Assembly (NCBI GenBank): GCA_001414485.1
Contig: LLEY01000070.1
Coordinates: 124,001 to 188,000 of the forward strand
Origin: Calycina herbarum
Lineage: Eukaryota > Ascomycota > Leotiomycetes > Helotiales > Pezizellaceae
Length of the DNA stretch: 64,000 bases
Direction of reading: 5' to 3'
Shown here: positions 57,784-64,000 of the stretch, in pieces
How positions within the stretch are numbered: position 1 is the first letter of the stretch
How the letters are laid out: every line of letters starts with the position of its first letter
Program-made: the position numbers and the translations under genes
The notes under the pieces: model-generated
Databases searched by the model: none
Told to the model about the DNA's origin: nothing
What the model saw: only the letters and a program-made list of their open reading frames with translations

Positions 57784-59959
57784 AAAAAGAGTCCGAAGGT
57801 TTGTGATGCTAGGAGTGTATTTTCTATCTACGGAGGTACAGCGGTTAAGTATTGTAACCCCTAGACCCCTGTTTCCCACGCCACACCCGATTTCAATTAT
57901 CTGTTTCCTCTACAAAATCCATCCAAAAAACTTACTTCAAAAACCAGAACAATCCTTAGAAAGCCTTTTCCAAGTGTTTCAATTCTTATAATTTTCTAAT
58001 ATGTTGTTGTTGTGATGCGGGCAGTTGAAGTTTAGGACAGGGATAAGGGGTTACAATACTTAACCCGTCTGCCGACCTTGGGCAGTGAAGCACATATTCA
58101 CTTATCTAGTGAGAGTGGACCTAAGCAGGTATCCGAACGCCCCGACATGCCAAACTACCCCCTGTGGGTACGCTGTCATACCGTTATAACAACGTCTTCA
58201 GTAGCTAAATCCCTGCTGTAACAGCTTGGGTGATTCCCCGCTAAGTCAAAGGCAGAGACGACTCTTTTAATGAGGAAGGAGTTCTGGAATTTGTAGGTCA
58301 CCTGGCAATTGCACTACTGGTTCCTACGCGCGCCTTCCTTCTGTGAAATTGAGGTCACCTACTAAATGCACTGCGAATTCCAACTCTGGCCTAGAGGGAT
58401 TCAGCTACTGGGGGCGTCGTTAGGACGGTGTGACAGCGAAACCAAATGGGGTAGGATAGGGGTAGGATAGGGGGTAATTTGGCATGCTAGGTACAGTAGG
58501 ACCAACACCAACCGCTCGCCAGGCATTGTTGGTCAAGGAATGCAGCGAAGCAACCTAGTAGCCCTGTAGTGTGAATCGCACACCGTGGAATCGCACACCA
58601 CAGCAGTGGAATCGTATGCTTATCTGAGTTGTCGTCGAGTTTAACCGAATCGAGATTGATGGGCTGAACGCAATCCACCTATCATGCTATACTATGACCG
58701 TTTTAGCCGCATTTCTTGGTATGCTGCAAGCGCCCGCATACTGGGTGCATACTGGCGGTGCTGCATGGCCGTTATTGCTACTCTAATCCCAGCAGATATC
58801 TTTGCTGAATCAGTGAGCAGTTTTGGTACAACCTTGGAACCTCGAACGACAGCAATGAGCAACGTAGTAGCTCTGAAGGGGTGTCTTTGAGTACTGATTT
58901 CAGAACCAAAACGTAGTTAGTCACGCACATAAGTGCCATGATTCGAATTTGTCATTAATCTGGAATGTTGCAGCACTCCTCTCATGAATACGATTTGAGA
59001 AGCAGCGTCATATCAGGAGGGCCATGGCCAATAGGATGTGCGGAAACCAGAAGTACATCAACCTTCTGCGGTCTTTATCAGGTATTCGCGCATATGGAGA
59101 TTAGCCGGCATTTGCAGCTGCTAAGTTCTAACATATGCCGAAGGATCCCACCAATCCTAAAAGGGTGTACTCCGTACTCCGAGTCAAGTTCATATCCTGT
59201 GTCACCAGTCTTCCTGCGGTGAGATGGCGTAGCAACCATTAGGTCGCACACAAAAAGATATTGGAGCCTGGCGACGGAACTTTGAAGCAGCTGTAAAGAT
59301 CTTTCCTTGTAGCATCGTTATTTCAACTATATGCCCTAAGCTTATGGTCATAGCATATGTGTGTTAATTCCAAATCGGGCTAAAAGCTTTACACGAATTG
59401 TTCTACGTAGACAATCGAAGTAATAAAGCCTACCACCAGTGCTACGAGGCCACGAGCTGAATTCTATACCCCCAACTTGCTGATGCTGGCCGATCAATTA
59501 CCTAGTTGTAAGATTACGAAGATGTTGCATTGTGTTGTCCTACCATCCTGGCGATTCCTATCCGTGGTAAGTCGACTCCAGGGCAAATTCATGGGGGTTA
59601 CATTGCAGTATGGAACAGTGTGAACTGGAGGCTCCTACTCGCTAGCCTGAAAAGTGGTCATGCCGTCTCCCCATACATTTGCCTTGGAGTTGATTTACCA
59701 CAGCACAGTAGGCTCTTGACTGTGAAGATAGGTTAAGTGTGATATCGAGCTTCGAGATCATAATAAATCTCCAAATATGGATAAAGTAGACTTTGGAAGA
59801 AGGATGTTCACAAAGTGTAAGCGAGGTAACCCCCTCAAATAAAGTCCATTATGAATAGTATCGCACATTATGAATAGTATCGCACAGAAGTTGAACGAAA
59901 TATGTTTTGTCGGTATCTGATCAACAACATAGAAAATTTGCATACAAAATGCCTTGCTA
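57784..59959. other. Intergenic region without a recognised gene
   Basis: About 2.2 kb of normal composition. Only short frames without family features were seen. Short direct repeats (GTGGAATCGCACACC near 58590 and GGTAGGATAGG near 58450) and the 19-bp duplication at 59848 are present. It could contain a decayed gene or element, but nothing could be assigned. Confidence 0.5.
59848..59885. repeat. 19-bp tandem duplication
   Basis: ATTATGAATAGTATCGCAC is repeated twice without a spacer, downstream of the stop codon of the membrane protein gene. Confidence 0.95.
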
Positions 59960-61342
59960 TTAGCCCTCATTTCTGTCCGAGTACTCAACAGTAATCCTCG
60001 TAGTCTGCCGAATGTCACTGCCAGTAGGTGGTTTTGACGACTGTCTGGCGGGCACACTAACGTTCGCGCTCCTTGCTGCTCATTAGCTTTCGTCGCGAGA
60101 TTTGGAAATGGGGTCTGCGTCTCAACTTGCTCAATCATGTCCTCATCATAATGATCCCAAGGATCCCTGCCGCCCGAGAACTTGTTACTGGCTTGGGACG
60201 TTAAAGCCTTAGCGTCTGAACCCGTGCGATTACTTCGAGTAACTCCTTTGGCACTTAACGAGACATAGTTTGACGCACTACGGGAACCCTGCCGAATTCT
60301 TCTCCTCTCATCATTGTTGTGTAAGAGCCCAGAATGGAGAGAAGCGATGAATGGCTTCACTTGGATGAAACAAGCTGTGACGATGTTGACCGACTGTGTG
60401 ATCTGCGTGCAGAGGATAGACGTCCACAGGTCAAATGTTGGGTCGACCGAGTCAGTTGTAGGTAAAAAATATGCAAGCTGTGCGATGGCAGGTACGAGAA
60501 CACTTTGATGGTCTGTCAGTGATGGGCTTTTTGGAGAGAAGATGTGTAACTGTATCTGCTTACAGAATACGAAGTGTGAATGGAACTATCACCAGCGCTT
60601 TGGTTCCCCTCGATAGTTTGAGGTCCCAGATCAATACCACAGATGATACAATCAAAGAAAGCTCTGTGATGGCGTGAACAGCAGTATAGGTTATCCAGAA
60701 TGAACCCTTTCATTTTTATTAGTGTATAGTCGATGTAATCTAGCCGGGAAAAACTTACCCTATTAATGCATTTATTGTTGATAAATTGCCAGACATGAGG
60801 CGGATGGCATTGAAATAGTAAAGTAAAGACACTAACGACAGCCCACAACGCCGTGAACGTAATTACAACCAGTATGGCAGTCCTTTGTGTCTTTACCGGG
60901 GTGAGATTGAAGATGAGAAGCAGGATAGATATCTCAGAAAGCCCAAGGTTCAAGACATAAAGTATGCTATTCGAATAGAAGTACTTCTGGAAACGCAGTA
61001 CTTGTTCTGCGTTCAAAACCCGTCTCGGGGACCCAAGGCCATTCGAATCGAGACCCAGGACAGTCACGAGCTCCCCAATGCTGAATATCTGAAAAATCCG
61101 GTCAGTATTTTTCTCTCTCTATTACTTTGTCAGAAAAATAAATCTTGCTCCCTACTCACCGCTGCAGCGACGATAATGCCGTCTTCCAGGGAAAGCTGTC
61201 TTCTGGGGAAATATCGAATACAAAGCCGTGCAAATACCGTGATAATGACAAGTATTAGCAGTTCAATTGACACAATGCTGACAACGGGGCCCAGATTTTC
61301 GTCTGTAATTACAACACGTCGTTTGTCCAGAATTTCTTCCAT
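59960..61342 (-). CDS. Fungal rhodopsin-like (SAT4-type) integral membrane protein
   Basis: Predicted exons 61342-61160, 61088-60759, 60706-60564, 60502-60189 and 60075-59960, giving 361 residues. Seven membrane helices are apparent. Family signatures: R-L-C-I-R-Y-F and L-E-D-G-I-I near the second helix (normally L-x-x-D-D), Y-x-Y-S-N-S-I-L-Y with the following helix, a C-H-P-P-x-V-W-Q loop, and the late P-F-I-A-S-L-H-S-G-L block before the cytosolic tail. The last intron is inferred because it restores the family-like ending (R-Q-T-T-R-I-T-V-E-Y). These proteins lie in fungal membranes and some (PTH11-like) act in signalling; the role here is unknown. It may serve the cluster, but that is inference. 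Confidence 0.82.
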
Positions 61343-61818
61343 TTGTGCGGGATACCGACATGTATACAGAAGGTTGAATGTAAATATGAAGCACCTGGGA
61401 AGCTTGCTGGATAACGGTATGAATTCTACATATACACACCTAGAGATAAATCAGGCGTGCCCGAAACAGCAAGAACTGCCAGCCAGGTTTCAAGGCAATA
61501 AAGGATGTTGGTGGTGTAATGCGAGTAGGCCCCATTGGTTAGATAGGAAGAGATCTTCAAACGGCACAGTTGCAGCGAGGACCTAGGAATAAACATCATT
61601 GGCTATGAAAACCTTTCTCATTTGATGCAGGATCCTAGTACAACGTTGTGTGCGTGCGCTACAATGAACCTTGCACCCTCAGGATAATTCTCGCAAGACG
61701 GGGTTTCTAACAGGGCGTCTCCGTCTGCATAGAATATGTACATATCTCCCGAGCTGCTTTGAATTTAATCAGCGTTGTTCTTGATTACCCATTTACGATT
61801 TCAATCGTCGTCATCGAA
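61343..61818. promoter_or_regulatory. Divergent promoter between membrane protein and permease
   Basis: 476 bp between two divergent start codons. It is expected to contain both promoters. No gene is visible here. Confidence 0.55.
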
Positions 61819-63869
61819 ATGTTCAAAACTCCAGACTACCAAGCAAACGAGTCGTACGAGCTGACGGATCGACGAAAGACGTCCGAGGCTGTGAAGCAAG
61901 ACATACAACAGATCGAAAATTCCAGACAAGAAAGAATTGCAAAGAGAGATGTAGCAGATTTGGCACGCTTGGGAAAGCGACAAGTTCTTAAGGTCTCTCG
62001 CCCAAGCGTAATCGCTCACCAAATAGATTGTTGACGCGAAACAGCGAAATTTCACTTATCTGCCTATCTTGAGTTTTGCCTGCACTGTGATTATCACCTG
62101 GGAAGCTACCTTTCTGTATGTTTTTACCCCGAGCAATTCTCTGAATGCTGCTAACACCAGCATAGCACCCTGGGACTCTGTCTTCCAAAGTAAGACTCGC
62201 GCTATCAACAAAATTGAGGAGAAACTAAAGAGCAAATCAGTGGTGGGCCTGCAGGTACAATCTATGCCTTCATATTTACTTGGGCGGGGATGCTCTGTGT
62301 TTTCACGACCATTGGGGAAATGGCTTCCATGTACACCACTTTATTGCAACCCAAATAAGAAGAGAAGCTCACATTTTTCCAGCGCCCCAACTAGCGGTGG
62401 TCAGTACTACTGGGTCGCAATGCTGGCACCAAAGTCATATCGAAGATTTTTGAGTTATATCACAGGTATCTGATTCAGAAGAAACCCACTTTGAAAGATT
62501 TGTTCCAAGCTCACAAGATATCGTACCCAGGTTGGATTACCCTGATAGGCTGGCAAGCTGTAGCAGCATCAACAGTATACATTTGTGCCACAATTATTCA
62601 AGGCCTTATTGTCCTGGCGCATCCAAAATTCGTGCCAACACTTTGGCAGGGTGTCTTACTAGTCTGGGGGATGGTGGCATTCACAAGTATGTTTATTCTT
62701 CGTCTTTGTGTCCATGTGTGTAGACTAAATTCTGGTAGTCTTCTTCAATACTACCTTGGGAAACCTCCTACCCCATGTGGAGGCCCTTGGGATGATTCTA
62801 CATGTTGTGGGCTTTTTTGTCATTCTCGTTCCAATGATATACCTCTCCGCCCATGCAGATGCAAAAGTCATTTTTACGACCTTTACCAATAAAGGCGGGT
62901 GGCCGACTCAAGGAGTGGCATTCATGACAATCCTGAGCGGTGCCGTATTTGACTTCCTCGGTTCAGATTCTGTCATTCATATGGCGGAGGAGACACAAAA
63001 CGCCGCCAAGGTCTCACCAAAGAGCATGTTCATCTCCATCATTTTCAATGGAGTCCTCGGACTCGCAGCGTTGATTGCTGTGCTGATTTGCGCTGATGAT
63101 CTCGATGCTGCTCTCAAATCGCCTATTGGACACCCATTCATTGCCATATTCCTACAAACAACGCAATCGGTAGCTGGTGCGATGCTCATGAGTATCGTAA
63201 TATTTCTCATGCAGATGTTTGCGGCCATTGGTATCATGGCAGCAACCTCTCGCATGCTTTGGGCTTTTGCCCGAGATCGAGGTGTGCCGGGCTGGAGGAC
63301 TATGATCAAAGTAAATCAACCCCTTTCAAGGCCCTTTCAATGGCGCTAACGCATCAATTTCAACTCTTTAGGTTGATGGCAAGAACCATATCCCTATGTA
63401 TGCTATTGGGGTTACGGGACTCATATCTTGCCTCCTCGCCTTGATCAACCTCGCGGGTCCGATTGTCTTCAACGACATTGTATCCCTTACCGTCTCTTCT
63501 CTTCTGCTTTCTTATCTACTGGTTTGCTCGTTTCTTTTATGGCGCCGATGTACAGGCTATATGTCCTACAACCCGCCGGTTTCTCAAAAAATCATCATTG
63601 GTGATGAGAACTCAGTGCCAGAACTCAGCTGGGGTCCCTGGCACTTGCGTGGTGCTGCCGGCCTATTCGTTAACATTATGTCGTGCGCGTTTCTCGCTAT
63701 AACTGTTTTCTTCAGCTTTTGGCCACCAGAAGTCAATCCAACAGCGAAAACAATGAACATGAGTGTGTTGATGTTCGGAGCAACCACTCTGTTTGCTATC
63801 ATTTGGTATGCTGTGCAAGGGAAAAAGACGTATGAAGGGCCTGTCATCGAATTGGAACCAGGTGCTTGA
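61819..63869 (+). CDS. Amino-acid/GABA-choline permease (APC superfamily)
   Basis: Predicted exons 61819-61992, 62045-62115, 62161-62189, 62231-62330, 62383-62465, 62531-62686, 62739-63310 and 63372-63869; all introns are GT-AG of 41-65 bp and the frame is kept, giving 560 residues. The third exon (29 bp) and the 41-bp intron after it are the least certain. The N terminus has A-D-L-A-R-L-G-K-R-Q-V-L-K, typical of this fungal family, then C-T-V-I-I-T-W-E-A, F-T-T-I-G-E-M-A-S, P-T-S-G-G-Q-Y-Y-W-V-A-M-L-A-P, the E-E-x-Q-N-A-A-K-V block, F-A-R-D-R-G-V-P and R-R-C-T-G-Y. About 12 helices. It imports amino acids, GABA or choline across the plasma membrane; the substrate cannot be told from sequence. 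Confidence 0.88.
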
Positions 63870-64000
63870 GGGCCAGGCTACAACACTGTATAATTAGATT
63901 GTATTGACAACTGATAGCTCGGACTTAGTTGAATTGTATCATTATTCGTTTAGGCAATAAATTGCAGCCTTACTCATAGAAACACAGAATATATACAATA
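63870..64000 (+). other. 3' region of the permease gene
   Basis: AT-leaning sequence with AATAAATTGC near 63955 that could be a polyadenylation signal. The window ends here. Confidence 0.4.

Noticed and set aside
58440..58480. Telomere-like GGGTAGGATAGG repeats
   Set aside because: Only two imperfect units and not TTAGGG; no array.
59758..59959. Longer C terminus of the rhodopsin-like protein
   Set aside because: The unspliced frame has no family resemblance; an intron at 60076-60188 gives the usual ending and stops at 59960.
1..64000. CRISPR arrays, rRNA or tRNA genes
   Set aside because: No regular spacer-repeat array was seen; the tandem repeats present lack unique spacers. No tRNA or rRNA sequence was recognised by eye, though a dedicated scan was not possible.

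Overview
The window comes from a filamentous ascomycete (Pezizomycotina); Leotiomycetes is a guess. Evidence: short 41-156 bp GT-AG introns with CTAAT-type branch points, fungal-specific protein families, and AT-rich blocks full of TpA but poor in CpA and TpG, with CpG still common. That is the signature of repeat-induced point mutation (RIP). In these blocks almost every former CAA/CAG codon has become TAA/TAG, so transposon genes can be read only as degenerate frames.

Layout. (1) 1-26.4 kb: nested, RIP-mutated transposons. Two Ty3/gypsy chromovirus copies dominate. One (about 8.5-24.9 kb) is split by the second (11840-20864, 5-bp target duplication ATAAG). The second is itself split by a 1861-bp pogo/Fot1-like DNA transposon with TA duplications; another copy of exactly the same length lies at 6067-7927. 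Ty1/copia LTRs and pol, two solo chromovirus LTRs and one foreign solo LTR also lie here. (2) 26.4-28.6 kb: a small normal-composition islet with a DUF952-type gene and, on the other strand, a membrane-protein gene (DUF6601-like) with one in-frame stop. (3) 28.7-50.6 kb: more RIP-mutated elements: a second pogo-type family (30674-32525), a gypsy element (about 32951-45346) split by a complete chromovirus (35504-42281, duplication CTAAG), and a plus-strand gypsy RT-integrase relic split by a short LTR element that carries only gag (46954-49582, duplication GAATT). (4) 50.6-64.0 kb: a gene-bearing island with normal codons: a single-module non-ribosomal peptide synthetase with A-T-C order, an MFS exporter, an Rhodopsin-like/SAT4-type seven-helix membrane protein, and a GABA/choline-type amino-acid permease.

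The synthetase and MFS genes are on the same strand with 529 bp between them and look like the core of a small secondary-metabolite cluster beside a transposon block; the MFS protein would export the product. The membrane protein and permease share a 476-bp divergent promoter. Exon structures were read by eye from splice signals and family conservation and are predictions. The least expected item is a small Cys-rich, coiled-coil reading frame lying antisense in the 3' region of two separate chromovirus copies. Others are the gag-only LTR element, a possible self-priming complementarity in the chromovirus, and palindromic minisatellites in the copia LTR.
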